DNA of 64,000 nt from Neisseria subflava (GCF_005221305.1 NZ_CP039887.1:1364001-1428000), one strand, 5' to 3'; numbered from the stretch's first letter, positions 12,391 through 21,122 are shown. Notes: generated by a model from the letters alone, not told the origin. Numbers and translations: made by a program.

Positions 12391-13581
12391 TTATTTTGCG
12401 TATTGCTCGAAGATTTTATCGACTAAAGCATCGGCGGCTTTCCAATCCACACTTTCTGTTTCCGGCAATGCAGTATTTCGTTCCGCTTCGGCAGTCATGG
12501 CTTTACCGCTGCCCTTCTCGGCAATATCAACTTTAACAGTCATCGACAAACCGACACGGAGCGGATTTTGTTGCAATTCTTTGGCATCCAAACTGATACG
12601 CACCGGCACACGTTGCACAACTTTAATCCAGTTGCCCGTTGCGTTTTGCGCCGGCAGTAATGAGAACGCACTGCCCGTACCGGCCGACAAGCCCATTACC
12701 TTGCCATGGTAAACTACTTTACTTCCGTACAAATCGGCTGTCATTTCAACAGGCTGGCCGATTTTCATTTTGCGCAGTTGCGATTCTTTAAAGTTGGCAT
12801 CCACCCACAATTCAGACAGAGGCACAACGGCCATCATCGGCGTACCTTGTACGATACGCTGGCCGACTTGGACATTGCGTTTGGCAATTTGGCCGCTAAT
12901 CGGCGAACGGATTTGCGTACGTTGCAGATTCAGCCAGGCGTCTTTGATGTGGCTGATGGCCGTTTGAACTGCCGGTTGTTGGCGCAGAGGAATATTGTTG
13001 CCCAACGCTGCCTGAGCAGAAACTTCTTCCGCCTCAACCGCTTTCACTGCAGCCTGAGCCTGAACCACAGCGGCGCGGGCATGGCTGAGTTCTTCGCCGG
13101 AAACCGCTTCCGTACCCGCCAAAGATTCACGGCGGCGCAAATCGGCTTGTGCACGGGCCAAATCGGCTTTGCGCAACAACACTTGCGCTTTGGCTTTAGA
13201 ATTGACCGCAGCTTGCTGCTTGTTTTGACGGATGGCCTGAATCAATTCATTTTGCGCGCGATCGTATGCCAGCTGAAAATCGCTGTCGTCCAAAGCCACC
13301 AACACATCGCCTTTTTTCACGACATCCGTATCGTCATACATGACTTTGCGCACCGTGCCGTTCACCTGCGGCGTAATCATCACCAAATGACCGGCCACAT
13401 AAGCATCTTCCGTTTCTTCTTCATGCTGCCAAAACAGGAAATACGCCAAAGCAACTCCTGCTGCCGCAATAAGGAATAGAAGCGTAACGATAACCAAATT
13501 GCGTTTGCGATGCGTTTTAGCGCCGGAAGCGGCTACTTCCGGTTCTTTTTGGACATTATTTTTTTCTGATTGAGTATCCAT
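12391..13581 (-). CDS. farA: HlyD/EmrA-family membrane-fusion adaptor (FarA-type)
   Basis: A 396-residue periplasmic adaptor. One N-terminal TM helix (residues ~28-50, NLVIVTLLFLIAAAGVALAY) precedes a lipoyl/barrel-sandwich half (GTVRKVMYDDTDVVKKGDVL), a coiled-coil hairpin rich in Ala/Gln/Lys (about 100-200), the second half IRSPISGQIAKRNVQVGQRI and a beta-barrel region. It links the inner-membrane pump to the outer-membrane channel. The start MDTQSEKNN at 13581 was preferred to a TTG three codons upstream. The 214-base region upstream holds a GCGCG-TTTAA-CGCGC palindrome that could be an operator. Confidence 0.87.
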   Translation of the reverse strand: MDTQSEKNNVQKEPEVAASGAKTHRKRNLVIVTLLFLIAAAGVALAYFLFWQHEEETEDAYVAGHLVMITPQVNGTVRKVMYDDTDVVKKGDVLVALDDSDFQLAYDRAQNELIQAIRQNKQQAAVNSKAKAQVLLRKADLARAQADLRRRESLAGTEAVSGEELSHARAAVVQAQAAVKAVEAEEVSAQAALGNNIPLRQQPAVQTAISHIKDAWLNLQRTQIRSPISGQIAKRNVQVGQRIVQGTPMMAVVPLSELWVDANFKESQLRKMKIGQPVEMTADLYGSKVVYHGKVMGLSAGTGSAFSLLPAQNATGNWIKVVQRVPVRISLDAKELQQNPLRVGLSMTVKVDIAEKGSGKAMTAEAERNTALPETESVDWKAADALVDKIFEQYAK

Positions 13582-13663
13582 AAGTCCCAACTTTAATTCT
13601 GCACATGTGATAACGATATTATTGTCTTGCTGGGCGCTGACTTATACCATCAGTCCCCAATAC

Positions 13664-13678
13664 GCGCGTTTAACGCGC
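13664..13678. promoter_or_regulatory. Palindrome in the farA upstream region
   Basis: GCGCGTTTAACGCGC is a 15-base inverted repeat about 85 bases upstream of the farA start. It is a candidate regulator-binding site for the efflux locus. No matching copy was found in the farR upstream region, so the bound protein is unknown. Confidence 0.35.
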
Positions 13679-13754
13679 TAAAGGGTCATATTCTATAGTT
13701 ACACTCTATTCATTACAATAATTTCTTCCGGTAGCAAATGTAAATAAGGTAAGC

Positions 13755-13789
13755 AAAAGGCCGTCTGAAATTACTTTCAGACGGCCTAC
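13755..13789 (-). terminator. Inverted DUS pair after the outer-membrane efflux gene
   Basis: AAAAGGCCGTCTGAA and its inverted copy lie 16 bases past the stop of the efflux lipoprotein gene. On the minus strand the hairpin is followed by TTTTGCTT, a good terminator. Confidence 0.75.
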
Positions 13790-13804
13790 GTTTTGATAAA
13801 ACAT

Positions 13805-15211
13805 TTATTTCTTATTTAATTGAAAGCCTCCGCCCAACTGGGCATTGAGGTCACTCCAAGCTGTCAGATATTCTGCATGGTATTGAACCGCAGACATTTT
13901 TGTACGCGCAGCTTCGTCTTGTTTTTGCAAAGCGGTCAAGCCGTTATCCAAACCTGCACGAACACGTCCTTTCGCATTTTGTACAGATTTATCCGCGATA
14001 TTGACCATCTTATTCCAAGTATCTTGTCGGCTTTTCAGGCTTTGATAGTCGACTACGGCATCTGCCGCCGAACGCATGGCGTTCAAAACGGTTTGGTCAT
14101 ACACGGCAACCTGCTCGTTATATTGGGCACGTTTGCCCGCCAATTTCGATTGCAGCGCCCCGGAAGTAAATAATGGCAGATTCAAAGCCGGAACGATGCC
14201 CAACATACCGGAGGTTCGTCCGCGAATCAGATTGAACGCATCAATGTGCGTCATACCCGCCAAAACTTTTAACTCGATATTCGGGTAAAACTCTGCTTCG
14301 GTCGATTTGACAATATGCCATTTCTCTTCAAGCAAGGCTTTTTGCGCTGCGATATCGGGGCGTGCCGCCAGTAAATCCGCTTCGATACGGTTAACCGGCA
14401 ATGACGGCACAGCCGCCATTTTTTCCGGAACCTGTCCATTCAATGCGCCCGGTACACGGCCGGTCAATACAGCCAGGCTGTTGCGGATTTTCTCATTTTT
14501 CTGAGTCCATGCCGATTTTTCAAGCTGCAATTGTTGTTGCGCCATTTCCAAAGAGTGCAAGGCATCGGCTGGAGCCAACTGCGCTTTAACGCGTTGTTGC
14601 ATCAGTTTCAATGCCTTATCCGCCAGCTCTATGCGCGTATCCAGCAAAGCCAGTTGTTCTGTCGCCATCTGCCACGCAAAATATTGGGCGGCAACGGCGT
14701 GAGCCAACTCGGTGCGGATATGATGCGCTTCATACACTGCAGCCCTGCTTTTTCCTAAAACAGCTTGAATCTGCTCTCGGTTTTTACCCCAAAAGTCGAA
14801 AACCAAACTGCCTTGTAAGGCTGCGTTCGCCAAAACCAATGTATGGTCGGTATCGACCATACCGGCTTGAGGTTTGGATGAAACATAGGTACCAATACCA
14901 GTTACACCCAAGCCGACTTGCGGTTTGTTTGCGGCTCCTACAACGCCCAGCTGCGCCTGAGCCTGCTCAAACCTTGCCTTGACGACACGCAGATTGGTAG
15001 ACGTCTGAATCGCGGAAGCAATCAAATTGTTTAATTTTTTATCTTTCAGCTTCATCCACCAGCCGTCTTGGGCAGTAGCGGCAGATTGGCCTTGCGGCAG
15101 CGGATAGGCTGTTGTCTCATCCAAAGGCGACTGTTTACCGAACGGCGCACATGCCGCCAACAGCGAAACAGCGGCAACGCATACGCTTGATTTGACCAAA
15201 CCTAATTTCAT
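13805..15211 (-). CDS. NodT-type outer-membrane efflux lipoprotein (TolC family)
   Basis: A 468-residue outer-membrane factor. The lipoprotein signal ends in the lipobox LLAAC (Cys at ~21). Two OEP repeats with long helical segments follow, with the family motifs DFWGKNREQIQAV (~140) and LLAARPDIAAQKALLEEKW (~283). It forms the trimeric channel that completes a tripartite pump with FarA and FarB. It is transcribed with farR (49-base gap) rather than with farAB, from which a DUS hairpin and 214 bases separate it. The ribosome site GGAG lies six bases before the ATG. In pathogenic Neisseria, FarAB is reported to use MtrE, so a dedicated channel here is noteworthy. Confidence 0.88.
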   Translation of the reverse strand: MKLGLVKSSVCVAAVSLLAACAPFGKQSPLDETTAYPLPQGQSAATAQDGWWMKLKDKKLNNLIASAIQTSTNLRVVKARFEQAQAQLGVVGAANKPQVGLGVTGIGTYVSSKPQAGMVDTDHTLVLANAALQGSLVFDFWGKNREQIQAVLGKSRAAVYEAHHIRTELAHAVAAQYFAWQMATEQLALLDTRIELADKALKLMQQRVKAQLAPADALHSLEMAQQQLQLEKSAWTQKNEKIRNSLAVLTGRVPGALNGQVPEKMAAVPSLPVNRIEADLLAARPDIAAQKALLEEKWHIVKSTEAEFYPNIELKVLAGMTHIDAFNLIRGRTSGMLGIVPALNLPLFTSGALQSKLAGKRAQYNEQVAVYDQTVLNAMRSAADAVVDYQSLKSRQDTWNKMVNIADKSVQNAKGRVRAGLDNGLTALQKQDEAARTKMSAVQYHAEYLTAWSDLNAQLGGGFQLNKK

Positions 15212-15260
15212 ACAGACTCCGTTTATGTGTGCCTGCCGCAGACCATCAGGCCGTCTGTTG

Positions 15261-15755
15261 TTAATTGCCCAAACGGTTCAACAGTTTACCTAATAGGTGT
15301 TGCAGCGTATCATAATCCTCTTTCGTGAAATCTTCCCACGCCTGGCCGCTCTGACGGGCAATTTGCGGCCATACTTCGTGGATGAAGGTCTCACCTGAAG
15401 GGGTCAATTTTAGCACAATCTGACGGCGGTCTTTTTGATTGATATAACGCTCTACCCAGCCGCGCCCAACCATATCGTCCGACAGGCGTGTCGCACTGGT
15501 GCGCGTCAAGTCCATCAGGTCGCTCAAGCGCGAAGGCAGGATTTCGCTGTTTGGGCTGACGTAAACCGCCATCAGGGAAAACCACAGGTTTTCATTGATG
15601 CCGAACGCTTTCAGGTTTTCGTTCAAATGGCTGCTCAAACGTTCGGTTACAATGCGCAACATGCGGGATACTTGGTTTTGCTGCTCTGGAAACTGCGGCA
15701 GACGGGTAGAAAGCAAACGCATTGCGTTGACTAATTCGGTTTGTGAAAAACTCAT
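15261..15755 (-). CDS. farR: MarR-family regulator (FarR-type)
   Basis: A 164-residue winged-helix protein. The MarR core is clear: recognition helix LTRTSATRLSDDMVGRGWVE (around 84-103) and wing KDRRQIVLKLTPSGETFIHE. GAAGGAATTT precedes the ATG. In Neisseria FarR represses farAB; here it is first in the cluster with the outer-membrane channel, diverging from tyrA. Upstream are two TTACTTTAAGA direct repeats spaced 21 bases apart, likely operator half-sites for this or another regulator. The FarR assignment rests on family and context, so another MarR-type efflux regulator is possible. Confidence 0.8.
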   Translation of the reverse strand: MSFSQTELVNAMRLLSTRLPQFPEQQNQVSRMLRIVTERLSSHLNENLKAFGINENLWFSLMAVYVSPNSEILPSRLSDLMDLTRTSATRLSDDMVGRGWVERYINQKDRRQIVLKLTPSGETFIHEVWPQIARQSGQAWEDFTKEDYDTLQHLLGKLLNRLGN

Positions 15756-15821
15756 AAATTCCTTCTTTCTGAGTGAATTATTTTATTCGATATCAATCAA
15801 AATAAAATATGATGTAATAAT

Positions 15822-15853
15822 TTACTTTAAGATACCAATCACTTACTTTAAGA
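15822..15853. promoter_or_regulatory. Direct-repeat operator candidate upstream of farR
   Basis: TTACTTTAAGA occurs at 15822-15832 and again at 15843-15853. The 21-base period is exactly two helical turns, placing both sites on one face of the DNA between farR and tyrA. No sequence elsewhere in the intergenic region explains the repeat. Confidence 0.5.
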
Positions 15854-15960
15854 CGTTATACTGATTCAGATGATTATTTTAGTGTATGAAAATCTGATAA
15901 TCGGTTACATGCTCCTACTAAACGGGGTTTTCTATGCCTAAATCATGAAAATTCGACCAT

Positions 15961-16003
15961 AAAAAGGCCGTCTGAAACCTTGATGACAACTTTCAGACGG
16001 CCT
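15961..16003. terminator. Inverted DUS pair between farR and tyrA
   Basis: AAAAAGGCCGTCTGAAA and its inverted copy form a hairpin upstream of both divergent genes. It may act mainly as an uptake signal rather than as a terminator. Confidence 0.4.
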
Positions 16004-16050
16004 CCATAACGGATTAAAATAAGCTTTTCCACTTGTACCGGATTCAAACC

Positions 16051-16932
16051 ATGAACACTTCCGCCTTTTTTCCCCATATCACCCTTATCGGCGTCGGTTT
16101 AATCGGCGGATCGTTCATGCTCGACCTCAAACGCTTGGGACTGGTGCAAACCGTTACCGGTATCGATACCAATGCCGACAACCTCAATTACGCACTCGAA
16201 TGCGGCATCATTGACCATGCCTATCCGAATATTTGCGCCGAAAGCATTAGCAATGCCGATTTGGTTTTGATTGCCACGCCTGTCTCCGTCCTGCCTGACG
16301 TATGCCGCGACATCAAGCCCTTCTTAAAAGACACTGCCTGCGTTTCCGATGTCGGCAGCACCAAACAATCGGCACTCAATGCCTTCCGCACCCACTTATC
16401 CGACCGCCTGCCGCAATGTTTTGCTGCCCACCCGATAGCTGGATCGGATCAAAGCGGAGCAAAATCCGCGCGTTGCGGTTTGTTTCAAAACAGCCGCCTT
16501 ATCATTACGCCACACGGCCAAGAGGCTTCAGACGGCCTGAGACGGCTGAAAAGCCTGTGGCAGGCAGTTGGTTCGCAAATTTCCACCATGAGCGCCGAAG
16601 AACACGACAATATTTTTGCCGCCGTTTCCCACTTGCCGCACTTGGCCGCCTTTGCCTATGTCCACGCTTTGGTTGACCATCCGCACGGCAAAGACTACCT
16701 CCCCTATGCCGCCACCGGCTTTCGCGACTTTACCCGCATTGCCTCCAGCCATCCTGCCGTTTGGACAGACATCTGCATGGCCAACCGCCCTGCTCTGCTC
16801 AAACTGACCAGTGATTTAAAAGAACAATTATCCAAATTGGAACAGCTCCTTTCAGACGGCAATAAAACCGAGCTTTACCGCTATTTTGAAGAAGCCGCAC
16901 AAATGCGTAATGACTGGCTGAAAAACCGTTAA
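16051..16932 (+). CDS. tyrA: Prephenate dehydrogenase
   Basis: A 293-residue single-domain TyrA without an ACT or chorismate-mutase fusion. The Rossmann motif GVGLIGGSFMLDLK lies at about residues 13-26. The substrate-site motifs DVGSTKQ (~98) and HPIAGSDQSGAKSA (~127) are intact. It oxidatively decarboxylates prephenate to 4-hydroxyphenylpyruvate for tyrosine synthesis. The start at 16051 (MNTSAFFPHITLIGVGLIGG) places the nucleotide motif at the usual distance. Two uptake sequences lie inside the gene (near 16530 and 16850). It converges on hisD. Confidence 0.93.
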   Translation: MNTSAFFPHITLIGVGLIGGSFMLDLKRLGLVQTVTGIDTNADNLNYALECGIIDHAYPNICAESISNADLVLIATPVSVLPDVCRDIKPFLKDTACVSDVGSTKQSALNAFRTHLSDRLPQCFAAHPIAGSDQSGAKSARCGLFQNSRLIITPHGQEASDGLRRLKSLWQAVGSQISTMSAEEHDNIFAAVSHLPHLAAFAYVHALVDHPHGKDYLPYAATGFRDFTRIASSHPAVWTDICMANRPALLKLTSDLKEQLSKLEQLLSDGNKTELYRYFEEAAQMRNDWLKNR

Positions 16933-16984
16933 ACCTGTTTTCAGACGGCCTGATACCTTCTCAGCTAAAATCTTCATCACAATA

Positions 16985-17015
16985 AAAAGGGCATCTGTTT
17001 AGATGCCCTTTTTTG
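16985..17015 (+). terminator. Intrinsic terminator after tyrA
   Basis: AAAAAGGGCATCTGTTTAGATGCCCTTTTTT is a strong stem with a T-run on the plus strand and an A-run that serves the minus-strand hisD. It is unusual in this window in not being made of uptake sequences. Confidence 0.9.
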
Positions 17016-17040
17016 ATTTCTTACGACTTCAACGTTTCAC

Positions 17041-18333
17041 TCAGTCTTTCAAACGGAACTCAGCCGCTCTGGCGTGCGCGGTCAAGCTTTCGCCATGCGC
17101 CAACACGCTGGCGGTTTTGCCCAACTTCTGCGCCCCTTGTTCTGAAACCTGAATCAGACTGGAGCGTTTTTGGAAGTCATATGTTCCCAAAGGAGAAGAG
17201 AAACGCGCCGTGCGGCTGGTCGGTAAAACGTGGTTGGGCCCTGCGCAATAGTCGCCAAGGCTTTCACTGGTATAGCGTCCCATGAAAATAGCACCGGCGT
17301 GGCGGATTTTTTTCGCCCACTCTTGCGGATTTTCGACCGACAGTTCTAAGTGTTCGGGAGAAATATAGTTGGCGATTTCGCAGGCTTCGTCCAAATCTTT
17401 AGCCAAAATCATTGCGCCTCGGTTGCCCAATGAAGCTTCAATAATCGCACGGCGCGGCATGGTTTCAATCAAGCGGTTCATGGCCGTCTGAACTTCGTCC
17501 AAATACGCTTGAGAAGTACCAATCAAAATCGCTTGTGCAATTTCATCGTGTTCCGCCTGACTGAACAAATCCATGGCCACCCAATCGGCAGGCGTCGTAC
17601 CATCGGCAATCACCAAAATTTCAGACGGCCCTGCCACCATATCGATGCCGACCACGCCGAACACGCGTCGTTTTGCCGCAGCGACAAAAGCATTGCCCGG
17701 GCCGGTAATCTTATCGACTTGAGGCACCGATTCCGTACCATAAGCCAAAGCCGCAACCGCCTGCGCACCGCCGACCGTAAATACTTTGGTTACACCGGCC
17801 ACAAAAGCAGCCGCCAACACAATATCGTTGCGCTCGCCTTTCGGAGTGGGAACGACCATGATGATTTCTTTCACGCCGGCAACATGGGCAGGCATGGCGT
17901 TCATGATGACGGAACTCGGATAAGCGGCTTTACCGCCCGGAACATAAATACCGACACGGTCAAGCGGCGTAATCTGTTGGCCCAAAAGCGTGCCGTCTTC
18001 GTCTTCGTAAGTCCACGACTCCATTTTTTGGTGTTTATGGTAGCTTTCCACACGTCGCGCGGCCGTTTTCAAGGCCGTCTGAATGTTTTCGGGCAAACGC
18101 TCAAACGCAGACTGCAAATCGTCTTGCGTCAGGATTAAATCATCGATGGTTTGAGCGGATGTACCGTCAAAACGGTTGGTGTATTCAATCAGCGCCGCAT
18201 CGCCGCGTTTTTGAACATCGGCGCAGATATCGGCAACAATACGGTCGATTTCAGGGTTTTGCGCGGTTTCAAAAGCGAGTAATGCTTTGAGTTCGGCTTG
18301 AAAATCAGGGAATTGGGTGTCGAGTTTCTTCAT
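17041..18333 (-). CDS. hisD: Histidinol dehydrogenase
   Basis: A 430-residue protein of normal length for HisD. Diagnostic segments include GTLLGQQITPLDRVGIYVPG (~110-130), GPGNAFVAAAKR, DMVAGPSEILVIAD, and the zinc/active-site block FSQAEHDE. It catalyses the last two oxidations of histidine synthesis (histidinol to histidine, NAD-dependent). It is the third gene of a minus-strand run hisG-nitroreductase-hisD; the 71-base gap to the nitroreductase gene holds an inverted DUS pair. Three or more uptake sequences lie inside the gene. Confidence 0.95.
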   Translation of the reverse strand: MKKLDTQFPDFQAELKALLAFETAQNPEIDRIVADICADVQKRGDAALIEYTNRFDGTSAQTIDDLILTQDDLQSAFERLPENIQTALKTAARRVESYHKHQKMESWTYEDEDGTLLGQQITPLDRVGIYVPGGKAAYPSSVIMNAMPAHVAGVKEIIMVVPTPKGERNDIVLAAAFVAGVTKVFTVGGAQAVAALAYGTESVPQVDKITGPGNAFVAAAKRRVFGVVGIDMVAGPSEILVIADGTTPADWVAMDLFSQAEHDEIAQAILIGTSQAYLDEVQTAMNRLIETMPRRAIIEASLGNRGAMILAKDLDEACEIANYISPEHLELSVENPQEWAKKIRHAGAIFMGRYTSESLGDYCAGPNHVLPTSRTARFSSPLGTYDFQKRSSLIQVSEQGAQKLGKTASVLAHGESLTAHARAAEFRLKD

Positions 18334-18369
18334 GGTTTGCTCTCTTCCTTGTTTCGTTCCTATTGTTTT

Positions 18370-18405
18370 CAGACGGCCTCAACCACACACAGGCCGTCTG
18401 AACAT
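18370..18405 (-). terminator. Inverted DUS pair between nitroreductase gene and hisD
   Basis: CAGACGGCCTCAACCACACACAGGCCGTCTG forms a hairpin that overlaps the nitroreductase stop region. It may partly separate transcription of the two genes. Confidence 0.45.
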
Positions 18406-19130
18406 TATCTTTTCAAAAAACCTTTTTTCTGCAAAAACGCCAACATATGCGGCCGCACAGGATTACCCAAGGTTTTGGCCAGGGATTCTTTCCAAGGAAT
18501 CGGGCTGCCCTTGCGTAATTCATAATAATCCGCTACTGCCTGATTATAGGCTTCAACCGCCTCGGCATTCAGGCTCGGACAAGCGTTTTCGGCATAGACC
18601 ATTTCCTTAGGTAGGCGCGGTTTGAGCGGCGGGTCTTGGTCAGGATAACCGAGGCACAATCCCACCAAAGGCACGCAATAATCCGGCAGGTTCAACACAT
18701 CCGACACTTTTTTCGCATTATTGCGCAACGCGCCGATATACACGCCGCCCAACCCAAGCGATTCGGCGGCAAGCAATACGTTTTGCGCCATAATGCCTGC
18801 ATCGACCGCACCAATCAGGGTTACTTCCGCCCAATCAATTTGCGCATCGGGAAACATTGCCTTGTGTTTGGAAAAATCGATGCAAAACAATAAAAATTCC
18901 GCACAATGGACAATATAAGGTGCGCTTCCTGCCGCTTCATGTATCCCCTGCCTCAGCGCAAGGTCGGATACGCGGATGATGGAAACGCATTGTAGATTAT
19001 TGGAAGTCGAAGCCTGTTGTCCGGCGCGAACCAGCGTATCGAGGATTTCATCAGCAATCGGCTCGGAAGTAAACCTGCGGATGGAACGATGGGAAAGAAT
19101 TGTATCGAGTGTCGGTTTGCTTTGCATCAT
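18405..19130 (-). CDS. nfsA: NfsA-type NAD(P)H nitroreductase (flavoprotein)
   Basis: A 241-residue FMN-dependent nitroreductase. The N-terminal HRSIRRFTSEPIADEILDTL (14-33) is the FMN-binding start of the family, GGVYIGALRNN (~146) and GLCLGYPDQDPPLKPRLP (~177) are typical of the NfsA branch, and the basic C-terminus is also NfsA-like. It reduces nitro or quinone compounds using NADPH. It is embedded between hisG and hisD in the same direction, with no obvious link to histidine synthesis. The physiological substrate is unknown. Confidence 0.82.
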   Translation of the reverse strand: MMQSKPTLDTILSHRSIRRFTSEPIADEILDTLVRAGQQASTSNNLQCVSIIRVSDLALRQGIHEAAGSAPYIVHCAEFLLFCIDFSKHKAMFPDAQIDWAEVTLIGAVDAGIMAQNVLLAAESLGLGGVYIGALRNNAKKVSDVLNLPDYCVPLVGLCLGYPDQDPPLKPRLPKEMVYAENACPSLNAEAVEAYNQAVADYYELRKGSPIPWKESLAKTLGNPVRPHMLAFLQKKGFLKR

Positions 19131-19178
19131 GACGGGGCTTTCAAACTGGGTTGGCAGACAGTTTTTGCCAAAAACTTT

Positions 19179-19832
19179 TCAGACGGCCTTAGCGGCATTT
19201 TCAAATGCCTGAATAATCGGATTCAACAGCGCATATTTGGTTTTCAACGCCGCTTTGTTGACCACCAAGCGGCTGGAAATATCAGCCACATGTTCCACAG
19301 CTTCCAAACCATTGGCCTTCAATGTATTGCCGCTGGAAACCAAATCGACAATCGCATCACTCAAACCGACCAAAGGCGCAAGCTCCATCGAACCGTACAG
19401 TTTGATGATGTCCACATGCACACCCTTGTCGGCAAAGTGTTCGGCGGCGATGTCGGGATATTTGGTGGCAATCCGCAAGCGGCTGCCGGGTTTGGAAGCG
19501 GCGGCGTAATCAAAACCTTTTTTAACTGCAACCATCATGCGGCATGAGGCGATGTGCAAATCCAAAGGTTGATACAGGCCATCTCCGCCATGCTCGATCA
19601 ACACATCCTTACCGGCAATACCGAAATCCGCCGCACCATATTGCACATAAGTCGGCACATCGGTCGCGCGCACAATCACCAAACGGATATTGTCATGATT
19701 CGTACCAATAATCAGCTTACGCGATTTTTCTGGCTCTTCCGCAGGCACAATACCGGCGGCGGCCAACAGCGGTAGGGTTTCCTCAAAAATTCGCCCCTTG
19801 GATAAAGCAACCGTTAAAAGTGTGTCGGTCAT
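19179..19832 (-). CDS. hisG: ATP phosphoribosyltransferase, short form
   Basis: A 217-residue HisG lacking the C-terminal regulatory domain. Motifs include VALSKGRIFEETLPLL at the N-terminus, ADFGIAGKDVLIE, and the PRPP-binding DAIVDLVSSGNTLKANGL near residue 160. It commits ATP and PRPP to histidine synthesis. Short HisG enzymes need the regulatory partner HisZ, which is not in this window. The MTDTLLTVALSKGR start at 19832 was chosen over an upstream in-frame codon because it matches the family N-terminus. Confidence 0.93.
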   Translation of the reverse strand: MTDTLLTVALSKGRIFEETLPLLAAAGIVPAEEPEKSRKLIIGTNHDNIRLVIVRATDVPTYVQYGAADFGIAGKDVLIEHGGDGLYQPLDLHIASCRMMVAVKKGFDYAAASKPGSRLRIATKYPDIAAEHFADKGVHVDIIKLYGSMELAPLVGLSDAIVDLVSSGNTLKANGLEAVEHVADISSRLVVNKAALKTKYALLNPIIQAFENAAKAV

Positions 19833-19864
19833 TTTGTTCTTCTCCTTTGCCGTATCAAAAACAA

Positions 19865-19907
19865 GAAGGCCGTCTGAAATCCACAACCCATTTCAGACGG
19901 CCCCAAC
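19865..19907. terminator. Inverted DUS pair between the Sco gene and hisG
   Basis: AAGGCCGTCTGAAATCC...TTTCAGACGGCC separates two minus-strand genes and probably terminates the Sco-type gene transcript. Confidence 0.55.
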
Positions 19908-19914
19908 TACGGTT

Positions 19915-20577
19915 TTACAATAAAGTTTTCACATCAGCCGCAATCGTTTCCGGCTCGCTGCCATAAGGCGAGAAAATCGCCACTTCACCGTTTTTATCAA
20001 TCAAATATGCGCCTGAAGAGTGGTCGACCAAATAGTTTTCGCTGTCTTCTTTTTGGTTGACTTTAGCCGATACCACACGGTATTGCTGTTTGATGACAGG
20101 CAGGCTTTGATCGCCGGTAGCCGTCAGGCCGATAAAATCAGGGTGGAACTGTTTGGCGTATTTGCCGATTACTTCAGGCGTATCGCGCTCCGGGTCGATG
20201 CTGACAAATACTACTTTCACGTCTTTAGCCTGATCGCCCAATTGTTTCAACGTGTCGCTGTAAGTCAGCAACTCGGTTGGGCATACGTCAGGACAGTGGG
20301 TATAACCGAAAGACAGGATGACCACTTTGCCTTTCAAATCGCTCAGGCTGAAAGGTTTGCCGTCGCCATCGGTCAATGTGAAATCGCCGCCAATGTCTTC
20401 TTTGCGCATATCGGTACCACGCGCTTGCACTTTGGGTGCAGACTCACCGGAAGCAGCAGGCGCAGCAGAAGCGGCAGGTGTCGAAGAAGCCTCTTTGGCC
20501 TCCTCTTTAGGCTGACAAGCAGCTAGAGCAGCCAACGCAAAAGCACTGAGTAGGAAAGTTCGTGTAACGGAAAGCAT
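19915..20577 (-). CDS. SCO1/SenC-type copper chaperone lipoprotein
   Basis: A 220-residue lipoprotein with lipobox LAAC (Cys at 21), followed by an Ala/Pro/Ser/Glu linker and a thioredoxin-fold Sco domain. The copper ligands are present: the CPDVC motif (around 96-100) and the distal His in YLVDHSSG (~185). Family knowledge: Sco proteins deliver copper to cytochrome oxidase or serve as thiol-redox proteins; in Neisseria a Sco homologue protects against oxidative stress. GGAGAAA lies at a normal distance before the ATG at 20577. It is a single gene, with no oxidase genes nearby. Confidence 0.9.
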   Translation of the reverse strand: MLSVTRTFLLSAFALAALAACQPKEEAKEASSTPAASAAPAASGESAPKVQARGTDMRKEDIGGDFTLTDGDGKPFSLSDLKGKVVILSFGYTHCPDVCPTELLTYSDTLKQLGDQAKDVKVVFVSIDPERDTPEVIGKYAKQFHPDFIGLTATGDQSLPVIKQQYRVVSAKVNQKEDSENYLVDHSSGAYLIDKNGEVAIFSPYGSEPETIAADVKTLL

Positions 20578-20821
20578 AAATTTTCTCCAAAACCGTTTCA
20601 AACAAATAAGTGCGGCCAAATAACTGCCCGGCCGATATAAAAACAAAACATCTTCATATTAACGCGTTTGACACATTAAATATAGCCCTTTTTGCAGATA
20701 AATACTGCTTTTTTTGTTTTAAAAATCTGCCTTCCATTTAGATAGTCATCAAACGCAAAAAGTTTAATTCATTAAAAATCAAACAAATATAAAAATAATC
20801 CAATTTTTTTTCAATTACTGC

Positions 20822-20849
20822 TTTACAAGATTCGAGAACTCGCTATAAT
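20822..20849 (+). promoter_or_regulatory. Promoter of tRNA-Leu
   Basis: TTTACA (20822-20827), a 16-base spacer and a perfect TATAAT (20844-20849), 16 bases before the mature tRNA. The upstream 150 bases are very AT-rich. Confidence 0.85.
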
Positions 20850-20865
20850 GACCACTTCTTCGCTA

Positions 20866-20950
20866 GCCCAGGTGGCGAAATTGGTAGACGCAGGGGACTC
20901 AAAATCCCCCGCCGCAAGGTGTGTCGGTTCGAGTCCGACCCTGGGCACCA
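20866..20950 (+). tRNA. tRNA-Leu (anticodon CAA)
   Basis: An 85-base class II tRNA. The acceptor GCCCAGG pairs with CCTGGGC, GGGGACTCAAAATCCCC is the anticodon arm (CAA, decoding UUG), followed by a long variable arm, GGTTCGAGTCC in the T arm and an encoded CCA. Confidence 0.97.
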
Positions 20951-20955
20951 AATTA

Positions 20956-20990
20956 AAAAAACCTCTTGATTCAGTCAAGAGGTTTTTTGC
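20956..20990 (+). terminator. Terminator of tRNA-Leu
   Basis: AACCTCTTGATTCAGTCAAGAGGTTTTTT is a stem followed by a T-run directly after the tRNA. Confidence 0.92.
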
Positions 20991-21122
20991 TATTTATCAT
21001 TTGCAAAAACCTTCTCCTTACTCAAACTGTCAACAATCCACCCACATCAAACTCAATAAAACTGTTTTTTTATTTCTTTAAAATCAAAAGATAATCTATT
21101 TTTATTCCTTAAACGTTAAAAG

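Noticed and set aside
12706..13479. 257-codon frame antisense to farA
   Set aside because: It lies wholly opposite a well-supported adaptor gene and has no recognisable domain.
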